Positions 45,793-58,540 are shown, numbered from the stretch's first letter. The stretch: 64,000 bases of DNA from Portulaca oleracea (GCA_029582165.1 CM055888.1:14903001-14967000), one strand, 5' to 3'. A program made the numbers and translations. The notes: generated by a model not told the origin, from the sequence alone.

Positions 45793-46636
45793 TTGGGGTA
45801 CTTTTCATTCCTTTGTCGTTCCACTTCCTCTTGGTAGTCCCCTGGTTTCCGGGGTTTAGAGCTTTTAGCTCCTTCTTTACTCGCTCTACCTCTGTAGCCC
45901 TCTCATACATTTCTTGCATTGTTCGGAAGTCATGGGATGATAACTGACTACGGATATACGGCGCTAGGCCTCCCTCATATTGGGTTAACTTCAGCCTCTC
46001 CGATGCAACATACTCTGGGGTGAAACAAGACAACTCATTAAACTTGGCGGTGTATTGTACAACTGAAATATCTTTGTTGAGCATACTCCACTCTAAAAAC
46101 TCTTTCTCTTTCTGGCGCCGAAGGGAGGTAGGGTAAAACTGAGCTCGTAAATCACTTAGGAAGTCATTCCAAGACTTTGCCGTCCCTTGATATTTGTCCT
46201 TGATGGTCCTCCACCAAATATCCGCCTCTCCCTTCAAATAGTAGATGCCTATGGCTAATTTCTTATCTTCTGGTACCTCGACCACTTCAAATATTTTCTC
46301 TATTTCACGAATCCAATCCTCTAGCACCACGGGGTCGTAGCCCCCTTTGTAAAAGGTTGGGTTCCTTCGGGCCACTCTATCTGCGAAATTTCCCTCCTTT
46401 GACTGACTTACTTGACCCGTAGATGGAAGGGGTATACGCCTAAGCAATTCTTGCACTAGCATCCCAAAGGGGTCAGGGTATTGAGGTGGATCAAAAGGAA
46501 CAGATCCTAAAGAAGACTCAGGAGGATTAACCATCCCTGGGTTAAGCTGTGGTCCTTGCAGTTCTAGTAGATTTCCCTCGGATGTCCCATTTCCAAGTTC
46601 TTCTTGCGATGGCGTGCTTCTTGAATTTTGCGACAT
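45745..46636 (-). pseudogene. gag: Chromovirus gag, copy 1
   Basis: The frame starts at 46636 (MSQNSRSTPSQEELGNG). The capsid core reads FYKGGYDPVVLEDWIREIEK, KLAIGIYYLKGEADIWWRTI, WNDFLSDLRAQFYPTSLRRQ and LTQYEGGLAPYIRSQLS. It is open to about 45745, where the frame changes near GATTCCCGGGAAATTTG, so the zinc knuckles fall in the next frame. Protein before the break looks complete. Confidence 0.92.
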
Positions 46637-47144
46637 ACTACAATATTACAACAAAATATATTATTATCCACATAGCTTAACATTATTCCCTCATTTTATA
46701 GCCCCTTTTTCGTAAAACTCAAATTTTAGTCAAATGCTCCCGCATAAAACCTTGATTCCTTGGTCAAGTCTTAGGTATCATTCACATACATATATCTATA
46801 CATAATTAAAATCTCAAAAGAATTTTCACAATCCCAATATATTGTAATTTGCAGAATCCACAATACATATAATTATAAATCCACAATTTTCATAACATCC
46901 ATCCATTTTTAATCCCAATGCATGAGAAAAACCAAAACATCATGTTCTCCAAATTACAAACCCACACTCCCTTCCACAAAATAATCATAAGGGAGTTTAC
47001 AAAAACAAGCATAATCTGGCTAATTACATTGGTGACCCAAAAGCAAAAACCTAGTCACCCGAGATGTACTTGTAGTCATCTAGCCTACACTTATGGTCAA
47101 CCCCTTGCTAAACCTGCACAAAAGTCAAATACCGTCGACTACTG
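46637..47144. other. Spacer between gag and the upstream frame, copy 1
   Basis: Non-coding on the gag strand. It is nearly identical to 56568-57071 in copy 2, apart from an 8-base deletion there near 56690. A 76-codon plus-strand frame (46918-47148), identical in both copies, has no recognisable homology. Confidence 0.6.
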
Positions 47145-47872
47145 CTAAACATGAGAGTTAGACCCTTCTTGTTCTTGATCCCTATCCTCTTCCACGCGTC
47201 GAAGTCGTAGAGGACCAACGCTCTTGCGTTTGGTGTACCGAATCCTGGGCCCCAAAGTGGTCCAGTCAAAGTCGTTCTCCACCGGGGCGACAGGTGTAGA
47301 CGTCCCTGCCTCGCACTCGTTGATTTGTTTGGGCTCGGGGCGCAACTCGTCTTGGTCTAGATCCATGCTAGGATCTTCTTCTTCTTTTCCAGCTATTTGG
47401 GCAGTAGGCGTAGACTCCCCATGAGACGATAGGTTCGAAACAATTGGACGTCCTGTGAGATACGGTGAGAAGTGTAGACGGATTTCCTCTGCCGGGGGTG
47501 CGAACACGTGAGCCGGTGCTTTTCCCGCATTGGGAGGTGCCGGTAATCCTAGCACCTCATGAAGATGGGGTCCTAACTTACTGACGTGAAGACCTAAAGA
47601 TTGTGCAGCTTGAGTGATCATTACCTCCATCGTGATCGATTCCAAGCCCCACATAGTTGAGGCACCATGCGTGGCGTCGGGTTCTCCACGTATAAGCGAT
47701 TGGCGGTACTGTCGGATATCATCCCGGGCTCGTGGGAAGAGTCGCTAGAAGGCATCGGGCTCGGCAAATGTCGTCATGATATTCGGATTTGGGATTTGCA
47801 GCGCAATGTGCGTCGAGGCATCTTGTAAAGCCTTAAGATGGGCTTGAGCGTTGGTGGAGGTCCATGAACATC
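47145..47872 (-). pseudogene. Gag-upstream reading frame, copy 1, broken
   Basis: Same protein as 57072-57812. The C-terminal 160 codons or so are open (MITQAAQSLGLHVSKLGP to the end). The N-terminal part (about 47655-47872) carries several one- to four-base differences from copy 2, clustered where copy 2 has CTG, CAG and CCG triplets (for example GATCGATTCC for GATCTGATTCC). These throw it out of frame. Confidence 0.8.
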
Positions 47873-48580
47873 GCGACGGATTTGGGAGGGGGGTTACCGT
47901 CGTTGTCCATCTATACCATACACAAAGTACAATGCAAGATTTTAAAAACTTATCATGGCCAAAATAAACGAGCTATTTGCAATAAAAAAAACAAATTTGT
48001 GACGAGGTTCGAGACTCAACCAAGCTAACCTCTTATGAGCGATTTAACAATTCTAGACCTCATAATTTATTCCATTTTTCGGGCTTTCTTGAAAACTTTT
48101 AATCCATACTAACATTTAAAACTTATTTCATCATATACTAATCCCACTTGGGACTCGGTTTATAAACTTCTCGTTAACTTTCAAGAACTTCCAAGGAGGT
48201 GCTTTGACAAACTTCACAATTTTCCATTATACTCATTAACTTCACTTGCATAAATTACTAGGCTTAACTCAATCCACCTAGATTCCCCTTAAAGATTTTG
48301 ACCAGAACTTTCTTAAAAATTCTGGGAGAATTTCAGCAGCACTTCCCCTATAATTAGAGCTATTCCCAAATTTACATAGTCTTGAAAACCTGCAAAGAAG
48401 AACAATTTACATACTAGACCAATATTCAAAGCTTCATGCTCATCAACAATTCCCAACATATCACTTATCATACTTATACTAATCATCATAGAGAGGCTTA
48501 TACTCACATGCCTAACTTTCTCCTTAAACTAGGATCCATGACTTAAGAAATTCTATAATCTCCAAATACTTAAGCAAACC
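47873..48580. other. 5' leader of chromovirus copy 1
   Basis: It lies between primer site and upstream frame on the minus strand. Non-coding, nearly identical to 57813-58521. A 64-codon minus-strand frame (48313-48507, also 58255-58449) is present in both copies but is not recognised. Confidence 0.6.
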
Positions 48581-48594
48581 TGGCTCTGATACCA
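48581..48594 (-). other. Chromovirus primer-binding site, copy 1 (tRNA-Met type)
   Basis: The minus strand reads TGGTATCAGAGCCA, 4 nt after the LTR. Confidence 0.92.
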
Positions 48595-48598
48595 CAAC

Positions 48599-51500
48599 TT
48601 TAACACCCCAACCTTAATCACAAGGTTAAGACTACACTTAGAAACCCAAACCTGCGATTAGCGCAGCGGAACACCTTAGGTCGAGGCATTACCGCCGTCT
48701 CCCAAAAGAGACAAGGCAACAACACACAAAAGATACTTCCAAAACCACAAGATAACTTACTAACTTGAGAACCTTCACAAATAAAACTTATACAACCCCT
48801 GGATAAAGTATATAACTTAAACATAACTTAAAAACTAGAACAACTTCCAAAATTCCAGCTCGTCCTTGCTGACCGATGAAAACCTTAGAGAACTACCTCA
48901 AGAACCTTGAATTACTTTGCAACCGACTTGTCCTTGCCCTGAGAGCTTGACCTCCTAAAACAAAACATTAAAACATTGCAAAAAGGTGAGTGGGGAAACA
49001 CTCAGTACGCAAACCTCCAGCACGTAAACCGTTCGAAAATGGTTTTGGTGACGGCATTTAAATTCATTTTGAAAATACGGGAAGGGTAGTAAAATAGGAC
49101 TTGCATGACCTGAACATAAACATATGCATAACATAAATCAATGAAGATAGAAATTAGGTGGAACCCTTACGATCAGTGCAAGCACCTCACACACGCGTAT
49201 GCCCAAGTTGATCTAAACTTGGAATAAGTGACTGTCAAGCAGTCGACACTGGCCAGGTCAAGGCACTCTGATCAGGAGTGCTAAAACATGAATGTAAGAA
49301 TAAGCATAGAATGCGGGTCCACTGTTAAATATAAAGTCATTGTAACCCATAAAACTTGACATGGCATAAATTGAATTAATTACGACTATAATTTAGATCG
49401 TAAAAGCTGGACAATTCACGTACCTTGAGACGCTAGAGACCTTGGCGGCGCAGCTCGGCTTGGAGATGGCTTTTGAAACTTGTCAACTAGGATAAGAATA
49501 AGTAGAAATGAAGAACCGAATAAGGTTCTAAATTAGATTTACAAGTTTAGAAAATTAGTAAAATATAAATGAAATAACTTAGGAAGAAAATTTCAGGTTA
49601 TATAAAAATAAAGTTTATAGCATAACTTGAGTTAGGAAAATCGAAACGAAGTGAAAGAGTACATCCCGGAATAGGGAAAAACATAATCTACAACTTTGTC
49701 AACAGAACCAGAGGCTAAAAACGAGTGGAAGGGCTCCAAAATGGGCCCGGACAGAAGCTAGAGTAGAATAAATTAGGAATTCCGGAATGAAATTACATAG
49801 GGAAATTGATGTAGAAAGGTGAAGTCAAAGAAGGGCACTTGAACCTTGGAAAGATAGCTTAGATAAATGAAGTATAAGAACCAAAGATTGAAGGTCAAAA
49901 TGAGATTAAAAAGGGTTCCTCTAGACTTATTTAGAGAAAAACGAAGTCGATGTCACGATTGATGAAAGAAGAATGAATAAAGGAGTTTGAGGAATAAACT
50001 TTGAGTTGAGCACTTAAAGAAACTTAACTTGAGAGTTATTTAGAACTTGGAAGTCACTAGCTAGATAAAACTTTGATCAACCCAAAGATATTGAACTCTT
50101 AACTAACACTCGTTGGGAGATATGTATACCTGTGTTTAAATCAGTACTCTTGGCTAAAAGACCTTAGGACATACTTAGGCCTCCAAAACCATACTTTCTC
50201 CCCTTAAGACTTTAACCTAAGATTATAACATATAATCATAACTTTATCAATGCTTAAAGTCCCCTATTGACTTGGTTTAGAACCTTAAAGATGGAATTTT
50301 ATAAAGGGTAAACTGGGCAGAAACTTCAAGTAGACATCCCTTCTTCCCGGGCTCATATCTCACACTCCCGACATCGTATAACTACAAACCATACCTTTCC
50401 GGAAAGCTTGCAAAGAGGCCTAAAACTTTCATGTTTACCATAAAAACCAAAAAGATCTCCAAAGGGACGAAAAACAGCCCTCAAAACACTGACTCAAAAT
50501 TTCGTATATAAAATTGTACCTTCACGGTTTCGGTCATAACTCGGGCTATACATGTCGAAAATTAGAAATTCCAAAGCCTATGGTTTGCTAACACCTTAAG
50601 CTATCAAATGGAGTAGAAATCTGGGCAAAAATCCCATTTTTATACTGCTGTAAATTTCCAGAATTGAAACAGAGTCTAATGTGTTCTTAAATTCAGCTCT
50701 AATGGTACATTTAGCCCTTAATTCACACTAATTCTCAACCAAACTCCACTTTAGCTAATATCTACTATATTTCCAGAATTAAACCTTGAAAGTTAACTCA
50801 TTAAAGAGCTTAAATCCCACATGCAACCATGGATTAAACACAAACTCAACATAAAGGACTTGTTCTTGAACTCTTTCACCAAAAACTCACTAATTCACCC
50901 AAATTAAACATGATAACACTAAAATAATAAACTTAGCATATATAACCAGCCCTTAATACTCAGAAACTTACCAAGAAATTCACATGCATCAAGATTACAA
51001 CAACATCCATCAAGAATTTAACAAGAAAACCTCAAGAACTCATCCAAATACACATGCACATACTCCAAACTCAAACCCTAACTTAACCAATCCAATTATA
51101 CACTTGAATTCATGAATTTAGAGAGTAAAAGAGAAAGAATTTATAAAAGAAACATATACATAACATGTAATTTCAGATTAGGGTTTATAGAAATTGAAAT
51201 TGGGGTTTGAGAGATTACCCTTGGAGTTGAAATTGGATGAAAACACAAGAGGGAGGAAGGAGAAGGCGGCGGCCACCAGAGGCTGGCGGTTTCCACGCCT
51301 GGCCAGAAAAAGCGGCAGTGGTGGCTGGTGGCTCGGCAGATTGGAGGGGGAAGAAGAGAGGTGAGAGCTTGAGAGTTTTGTCTAATTTGAAAGAGAGTAG
51401 AAGACTTAGCCCCCTATTACTATCACACACCTATATATATCATCTACTTAAGATTAATACTAATAATAACTCAAATAAAACCTTAATTAAAAAGTAATAG

Positions 51501-51989
51501 GATGATAACAATAGGATAAATATATTGTAATTGTTGTAATAAATTGAAACATTGGGTTTTTGTAGGAATTTAAATATATTGATGATAATTTGGTAATATA
51601 AAAATAAAATATAACGGAATTTGGATTAAAATAGGATAAAATGAGTAAAATTACCACTTGAAACAATATAAAGGGAATGAAATTAAATAAATTAAAATTG
51701 GAACGGTAAAATATATATATAGAAATCGGGCGGATAAATATTAACCGTTTCTCGGTAAATAAATTTATAACGTAAAACATATAACCTGAAATACTTTAAC
51801 TCATTGAAATAATGCGTAAAGTAAACTTTTAAGCCGATAGTCCGGCACCTTAGCCATCTCCTGCGCGAGACTTGACACCGATATCAATAAATAAATAAAT
51901 AAAGGTAAACGCGAAAAATTTATAACGCGATTTGAATAATTACAGTGATTAATAGATAATTAAACATGATTTTGGGGTGGGTTATTACA
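48599..51989 (-). repeat. Chromovirus LTR B (shared middle LTR)
   Basis: It serves at once as 5' LTR of copy 1 and 3' LTR of copy 2. Its outermost base pair on the copy 1 side is altered (TTTAACACC for TGTAACACC). It shares with LTR C, against LTR A, the variants near 49230-49260, 49525, 51600 and 51895. A leader-region frame (51215-51430 minus) has local differences from A and C near 51290-51325. Confidence 0.92.
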
Positions 51990-52055
51990 TCCTCCCCCCC
52001 TAAAAAGAAGTTTCGTCCCCGAAACTTGATGGTGGTTAAAACGTGATTGGTTACC

Positions 52056-52812
52056 TCAAAAGAGATGAGGGTATCGTTCTTTCATGCTCACCTCGGTTTC
52101 CCAAGTGGCCTCCGAGGTATCTTAATTTGCCCACAGCACTTTGACTAATGGGACTTCTTTCGTGCGTAGCTGTTTGATTCGTCGATCCAAAATTCGAATC
52201 GGTTGCTGCTCGAAGGTTAGATCTTCGGCCAAAAGCGGCGGCTCCTCCACTAGAATATGCTTCGGGTCCGGCACATACTTTCGGAGCTGCGACATGTGAA
52301 AAACGTCGTGGATCCTTCCTAAGCTAGAAGGTAACTCTATTCGGTATGCTACCGGGTTGATCTTTTCTATCACCGGATATGGCCCAATAAAACGTGGACT
52401 TAATTTTCCTTTGATGTTAAATCTTCGAACTCCTTTGGTTGGAGAAATCTTAAGAAAAACTTGATCACCCACTTGAAATTCGAGAGGTTTTCGCCTCCTA
52501 TCTGCATAACTCTTTTGCCGACTTTGGCGATCTTGATGTCTTTCTTTGGATGACTCGGATCTTGTCGGTCGTCTCTTGGATTAGCTCCGGACCTATGACT
52601 AACGCTTCATCTAATTCTCCCCAGCACAACGGGGTACGACATCTCCTGCCATAAAGTGCTTCAAACGGGGCCATTTTAATAGTGGCCTGGTAGCTATTAT
52701 TATATGAAAATTCTACGAGTGGGAGCAACTCATCCCAATTCCCTTGAAAATCCAGAACACATGCACGCAACATATCTTCTACAATCTGATTAACCCTTTC
52801 CGGTTTGACCAT
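52056..52812 (-). pseudogene. pol: Chromovirus integrase C-terminus and chromodomain, copy 2
   Basis: Minus strand: [40 protein letters not shown], then after a disrupted stretch (52490-52550) [17 protein letters not shown] and the chromodomain. The chromodomain is cut by CAA-to-TAA at about 52119-52121 (VLWAN then stop), where copy 1 has Gln. The region 52800-52870 is also altered relative to copy 1. Confidence 0.9.
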
Positions 52813-52872
52813 CGCTCTCCGGATGGTATGAGCTACTAAAATTGAGTCGTGTCACGAAGCTTTCTGCGGCGC

Positions 52873-54483
52873 TCAAAATCTCGACTGGAACCTGGTATCC
52901 CGGTCGGATATTATTTCTTTCGGAATTCCGTGCAAACGGACAACTTCTTGAATGTATATATTTGCTAGCTTATCTACCTTCCACCCTTCGTGGATAGGGA
53001 CAAAATGTGCCGACTTGGTCAAGCGGTCCACAATCACCCAAATGGCATTCTTCCTGGACATGGTGAGGGGTAAACTCATGATGAAGTCCATAGAAATTGA
53101 TTCCCATTTCCACGTGGGAATTTCCAAAGGTCGGAGTTCTCCTGATGGTCGTTGATGTTCAGCCTTGATCCTTTGACAGATTAGGCACCTATTCACATAA
53201 TTGGCTATGTCCTTTTTCATGTTTGGCCACCAGAAATTTTCCTTCAAATCCCTATACATTTTGGTCCCTCCAGGGTGCACTGAATATAATGAGTTGTGGC
53301 TTTCTTCCATAAGCTTCAGCCTTAAATCTCCTCTGTTAGGCACACACAACCTATTCTGAAATCTTAAGGTTCCATCATCTTGAATTAGGAATCCTGGCAT
53401 CCCTTTTATGACAAGATTATCCATGATTCTCTTGAGTTCAGGATTATTCACCTGTTCTGCCTTGATTTCCTCAATAATAGATGGCTGTAGTGATAAGGTG
53501 GCTAACTTCCTTGTCACTTCTCCTTGCTTAACTAGCTCAATGTTTTCTTTCCATAGCTCTTGTTGCAGCTTTGGGCGAACCTCTAGACAGGTCGACTTTC
53601 CATGCCGAGTCTTCCTACTTAGGGCATCGGCCACTACATTTGCTTTGCCGGGATGATATTGGATATCTAAATCATAATCCTTGATAAGTTCTAGCCATCT
53701 TCGCTGCCTTAAATTTAACTCCTTTTGAGTGAATATGTACTTGAGACTTTTATGATCCGTAAAGACAGTCGTACGAACTCCATATAGGTAGTGCCTCCAA
53801 ATCTTCAAGGCAAACACCACTGCCGCGAGCTCTAGGTCATGAGTGGGGTAATTTTTCTCGTAAGGCTTTAACTGTCGTGATGCATATGCGATCACCTTAT
53901 CATCCTGCATCAGCACACATCCTAATCCTTGATGGGACGCATCACTATATACCACATATTCTCTTCCTTCCTCGGGAAGGGATAACACCGGTGCGGTCGT
54001 TAACTTCTCCTTGAGCACTTGGAAGGTTTCTTCACACTCGTCAGACCATTCGAAACGAGTCGATTTCTTGAGAAGGTTGGTCAATGGTAGAGCTAACTTA
54101 GAGAAATTTGGTACGAATCTCCTATAATATCCTGCCATGCCTAAGAAACTTCGCACTTCACTAACTGTAAAAGGTCTTGCCCAACTTTGAACGGCAGAAA
54201 CTTTGCTAGGATCCACCTGGATCCCTTTACTGGTGATTATGTGACCCAAAAATGTTACTTCTTTCAACCAAAACTCACATTTAGAAAACTTGGCGAACAG
54301 CTGTCGCTCTCTCAGAGTCTGAAGGACAATCCTCAAATGGTTCTCATGCTCCTCTTGACTTTTTGAATAGACCAGAATATCATCTATAAATACTACTACA
54401 AACTTATCCAAATAGGGTTTGAATACCCTGTTCATCAGATCCATAAATACTGTCGGTGCATTGGTAAGCCCAAACGGCATCAC
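52873..54483 (-). pseudogene. pol: Chromovirus RT (C-terminal half), RNase H and integrase core, copy 2
   Basis: Open for 536 codons. It runs from [17 protein letters not shown] and the active site [10 protein letters not shown] through the RT connection and RNase H ([33 protein letters not shown]). It then covers the integrase zinc domain ([12 protein letters not shown]) and core to [12 protein letters not shown]. It is the longest intact coding stretch of the window. It stops in a disrupted stretch at 52800-52872 just before the third catalytic residue. Confidence 0.93.
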
Positions 54484-54578
54484 TGTAAACTCATAATGCC
54501 CATATCTTGTCCTGAAAGCGGTCTTGGGTATATCCTCAGCTCTAACTCGAAATGGTGGTATCTGATCTCAAATCTATC

Positions 54579-55388
54579 TTAGAAAACATCGGCTCCTTGA
54601 AGCTGGTCAAACAGGTCATCAATCCTTGGTAGAGGATACTTGTTCTTGATGGTAACTTTGTTCAGCTCGCGGTAATCAATACATAGCCTTAAGCTACCGT
54701 CCTTCTTCCTTACAAACAACACTGGAGCTCCCCAGGGTGATGTGCTAGGTCTGATGAATCCTTTAACCAATAGATCATCCAATTGCTCTTTTAACTCCTT
54801 AAGCTCTGCAGGCGCCATTCTATATGGTGCCTTAGATATAGGTCTTGTTCCCGGAATTAGCTCAATCTCAAAATCAATTTCCCTCCTCGGGGGTAACTCC
54901 ATAATTTCTTCTGGGAAGACATCTAGAAAATTACATACTACGGGGATTTCCTCTATCTTGAGCGGAGTCTTCAAATCTTCACTTACCAAACATAGATAAC
55001 CCTCGCACCCATGATTAAGCATCCTTCGAGCATTTACATAAGTTATGATGGGGCACGGGTCAGCTCCTAAGTCCCCAACGAAGTGGACTTCTGTGCCTGA
55101 GGCGTTCTTAAGAATGACTATCCCCTTATCACACTTGATTTGGGCTTGCGTTGAAATTAACCAATCCATACCCAGAATGATATCAAACTCTTTTAGGTCT
55201 AACTGGATAAGGTTAGCGGGAAATATCTCTGATTTTAACATGAGTGGGACACCCACAAAACTAGTCGTGCAAGGCATGGTTTGACCATTAGGTAAACTGA
55301 TAGAATAATTTACTTTTCTGGCTACATTTTGGAACTTTAACTTTGAGGCAACTTTGGTTGAAATAAAAGAGTGCGTCGCTCGAATCAA
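54579..55388 (-). pseudogene. pol: Chromovirus protease and RT N-terminus, copy 2
   Basis: Open from [16 protein letters not shown] (after the DSG motif, which is disrupted here near 55380-55400) through DIILGMDWL, the linker [20 protein letters not shown] and RT fingers ([20 protein letters not shown]) to [12 protein letters not shown]. It shows that the protease-RT join is in one frame, unlike copy 1. The break near 54545-54590 (altered CTG/CAG spots) separates it from the rest of RT. Confidence 0.92.
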
Positions 55389-55439
55389 ATAAAGCGATCA
55401 AGGTTGCATATATATATAAAGCGCAAGAATAACTATACG

Positions 55440-56567
55440 ATTTTCGCCTCCCGCTGCTCATGACGTATGCTTGACCCACTGAGCCTTGTTGCGGTGCCTT
55501 CGTTGGCGGTGCTGGACGTGTGGTGCCTGGTTCTGATCTTCGGGCTCTCCTTGGGCATTCTGCAGCTTTATGATCCGGGGCTCCACACCACAAACAATTC
55601 CCCGTACCTACCCGACATTGGGAGGTAGGGTGGTTGGTCCTGCCACATTTCCTGCAGGGTTCCTTGACATTGACAGGAGTTGCTTGATTCCTTGGGTTTG
55701 AAGTGCGGCCTCTTGGTGGACTATTCCCACATTTGGGGTACTTTTCATTCCTTTGTCGTTCCACTTCCTCTTGGTAGTCCCCAGTTTCGGGGTTTAGAGC
55801 TTTAGCTCCTTCTTTACTCGCTTCACCTCTGTGACCTCTCATACATTTCTTGCATTGTTCGGAAGTCATGGGATGATAGCGACTACGGATATCTGCGCTA
55901 GGCCTCCTCATATTGGGTTAACTTCACCTCTCCGTCTGACATACTGCAGGGCTAAACGAGACAACTCATTAAACTTGGCGGTGTATTGTACAACTGAAAT
56001 ATCTTTGTTGAGCATACTCTACTCTAAAAACTCTTTCTCTTTCTGGCGCCGAAGGGAGGTAGGGTAAAACTAAGCTCGTAAATCACTTAGGAAGTCATTC
56101 CAAGACTTTGCCGTCCCTTGATATTTGTCCGTGATGGTCCTCCACCAAATATCCGCCTCTCCCTTCAAATAGTAGGTGCCTATGGCTAATTTCTTATCTT
56201 CTGGTACCTCAACCACTTCAAATATTTTCTCTATTTCACGAATCCAATCCTCTAGCACCACGGGGTCGTAGCCCCCTTTGTAAAAGGTTGGGTTCCTTCG
56301 GGCCACTCTATCTGCGAAATTTCCCTCCTTTGACTGACTTACTTGACCCATAGATGGAAGGGGTATACGCCTAAGCAATTCTTGCACTAGCATCCCAAAG
56401 GGGTCAGGGTATTGAGGTGGATCAAAAGGAACAGATCCTAAAGAAGACTCAGGAGGATTAACCATCCCTGGGTTAAGCTGTGGTCCTTGCAGTTCTAGTA
56501 GATTTCCCTCGGATGTCCCATTTCCAGGTTCTTCTTGCGATGGCGTGCTTCTTGAATTTTGCGACAT
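55440..56567 (-). pseudogene. gag: Chromovirus gag and zinc knuckles, copy 2, broken
   Basis: The frame from 56567 is intact to about 56070 (MSQNSRSTPSQEEPGNG to WNDFLSDLRA), then a TAG where copy 1 has CAG (Q to stop). Bases 55680-55960 differ from copy 1 at many closely spaced sites. The knuckles (CRKCGRTNHPTSQC, CLWCGAPDHKAAEC) are readable at about 55540-55660. Beyond 55450 the frame is lost again before the protease active site. Confidence 0.9.
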
Positions 56568-57071
56568 ACTACAATATTACAACAAAATATATTATTATCC
56601 ACATAGCTTAACATTATTCCCTCATTTTATAGCCCCTTTTTCGTAAAACTCAAATTTTAGTCAAATGCTCCCGCATAAAACCTTGATTCCTTGAGTCTTA
56701 GGTATCATTCACATACATATATCTATACATAATTAAAATCTCAAAAGAATTTTCACAATCCCAATATATTGTAATTTGCAGAATCCACAATACATATAAT
56801 TATAAATCCACAATTTTCATAACATCCATCCATTTTTAATCCCAATGCATGAGAAAAACCAAAACATCATGTTCTCCAAATTACAAACCCACACTCCCTT
56901 CCACAAAATAATCATAAGGGAGTTTACAAAAACAAGCATAATCTGGCTAATTACATTGGTGACCCAAAAGCAAAAACCTAGTCACCCGAGATGTACTTGT
57001 AGTCATCTAGCCTACACTTATGGTCAACCCCTTGCTAAACCTGCACAAAAGTCAAATACCGTCGACTACTG
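56568..57071. other. Spacer between gag and the accessory frame, copy 2
   Basis: Non-coding on the minus strand. Nearly identical to 46637-47144. Nothing else was recognised. Confidence 0.6.
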
Positions 57072-57812
57072 CTAAACATGAGAGTTAGACCCTTCTTGTT
57101 CTTGATCCCTATCCTCTTCCACGCGTCGAAGTCGTAGAGGACCAACGCTCTTGCGTTTGGTGTACCGAATCCTGGGCCCCAAAGTGGTCCAGTCAAAGTC
57201 GTTCTCCACCGGGGCGACAGGTGTAGACGTCCCTGCCTCGCACTCGTTGATTTGTTTGGGCTCGGGGCGCACCTCGTCTTGGTCTAGATCCATGCTAGGA
57301 TCTTCTTCTTCTTTTCCAGCTATTTGGGCAGTAGGCGTAGACTCCCCATGAGACGATAGGTTCGAAACAATTGGACGTCCTGTGAGATACGGTGAGAAGT
57401 GTAGACGGATTTCCTCTGCCGGGGGTGCGAACACGTGAGCCGGTGCTTTTCCCGCATTGGGAGGTGCCGGTAATCCTAGCACCTCATGAAGATGGGGTCC
57501 TAACTTACTGACGTGAAGACCTAAAGATTGTGCAGCTTGAGTGATCATTACCTCCATCGTGATCTGATTCCAAGCCCCCACATAGTTGAGGCACCATGCG
57601 TGGCGTCCGGGTTCTCCACGTATAAGCAGTTGACGGTACCTGTCCCGGATATCATCCCACGGGCTCTCGTGGGGAAGAGTCGCTAGAAGGCATCGGGCTC
57701 GGCAAATGTCGTCATGATATTCGGATTTGGGATTTGCAGCGCAATGTGCGTCGAGGGCATCTTGTAAAGCCTTAAGATGGGCTTGAACGTTGGTGGAGGG
57801 GTCCATGAACAT
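57072..57812 (-). CDS. Gag-upstream accessory reading frame, copy 2, intact
   Basis: A 246-codon frame lies between the primer site and gag, on the gag strand, with a leader of about 700 nt before it and a spacer of 504 nt after it. I do not recognise the family. Visible: a helical, His/Cys-containing N-terminus (HLKALQDALDAHCAANPKSE, LLATLPHESPWDDIRDRYRQ), a middle with ITMEVMITQAAQSLGLHV, an acidic Pro-rich section (residues 160-190, EEEDPSMDLDQDE) and a basic tail, KRKSVGPLRLRR, like a nuclear localisation signal. A broken copy is in copy 1 and a diverged one at 36668-37425. Extra frames upstream of gag are known in Ogre but are unusual for chromoviruses (my recollection). It starts at MFMDP; an alternative start is the second Met. 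Confidence 0.75.
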   Translation of the reverse strand: MFMDPSTNVQAHLKALQDALDAHCAANPKSEYHDDICRARCLLATLPHESPWDDIRDRYRQLLIRGEPGRHAWCLNYVGAWNQITMEVMITQAAQSLGLHVSKLGPHLHEVLGLPAPPNAGKAPAHVFAPPAEEIRLHFSPYLTGRPIVSNLSSHGESTPTAQIAGKEEEDPSMDLDQDEVRPEPKQINECEAGTSTPVAPVENDFDWTTLGPRIRYTKRKSVGPLRLRRVEEDRDQEQEGSNSHV

Positions 57813-58521
57813 CGCGAACGGATTTGGGAGGGGGGTTACCGTCGTTGTCCATCTATACCATACACAAAGTACAATGCAAGATTTTAAAAACTTATCATGG
57901 CCAAAATAAACGAGCTATTTGCAATAAAAAAAACAAATTTGTGACGAGGTTCGAGACTCAACCAAGCTAACCTCTTATGAGCGATTTAACAATTCTAGAC
58001 CTCATAATTTATTCCATTTTTCGGGCTTTCTTGAAAACTTTTAATCCATACTAACATTTAAAACTTATTTCATCATATACTAATCCCACTTGGGACTCGG
58101 TTTATAAACTTCTCGTTAACTTTCAAGAACTTCCAAGGAGGTGCTTTGACAAACTTCACAATTTTCCATTATACTCATTAACTTCACTTGCATAAATTAC
58201 TAGGCTTAACTCAATCCACCTAGATTCCCCTTAAAGATTTTGACCAGAACTTTCTTAAAAATTCTGGGAGAATTTCGGCAGCACTTCCCCTATAATTAGA
58301 GCTATTCCCAAATTTACATAGTCTTGAAAACCTGCAAAGAAGAATAATTTACATACTAGACCAATATTCAAAGCTTCATGCTCATCAACAATTCCCAACA
58401 TATCACTTATCATACTTATACTAATCATCATAGAGAGGCTTATACTCACATGCCTAACTTTCTCCTTAAACTAGGATCCATGACTTAAGAAATTCTATAA
58501 TCTCCAAATACTTAAGCAAAC
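57813..58521. other. 5' leader of chromovirus copy 2
   Basis: Non-coding sequence between primer site and accessory frame, nearly identical to the copy 1 leader. Confidence 0.6.
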
Positions 58522-58535
58522 TTGGCTCTGATACC
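58522..58535 (-). other. Chromovirus primer-binding site, copy 2
   Basis: The minus strand reads TGGTATCAGAGCCA (58522-58535 region), 5 nt after the LTR end. Confidence 0.92.
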
Positions 58536-58540
58536 ACAAC

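Noticed and set aside
46918..47148. 76-codon plus-strand frame identical in both chromovirus copies
   Set aside because: The copies are near-identical overall, and no family or promoter supports it.
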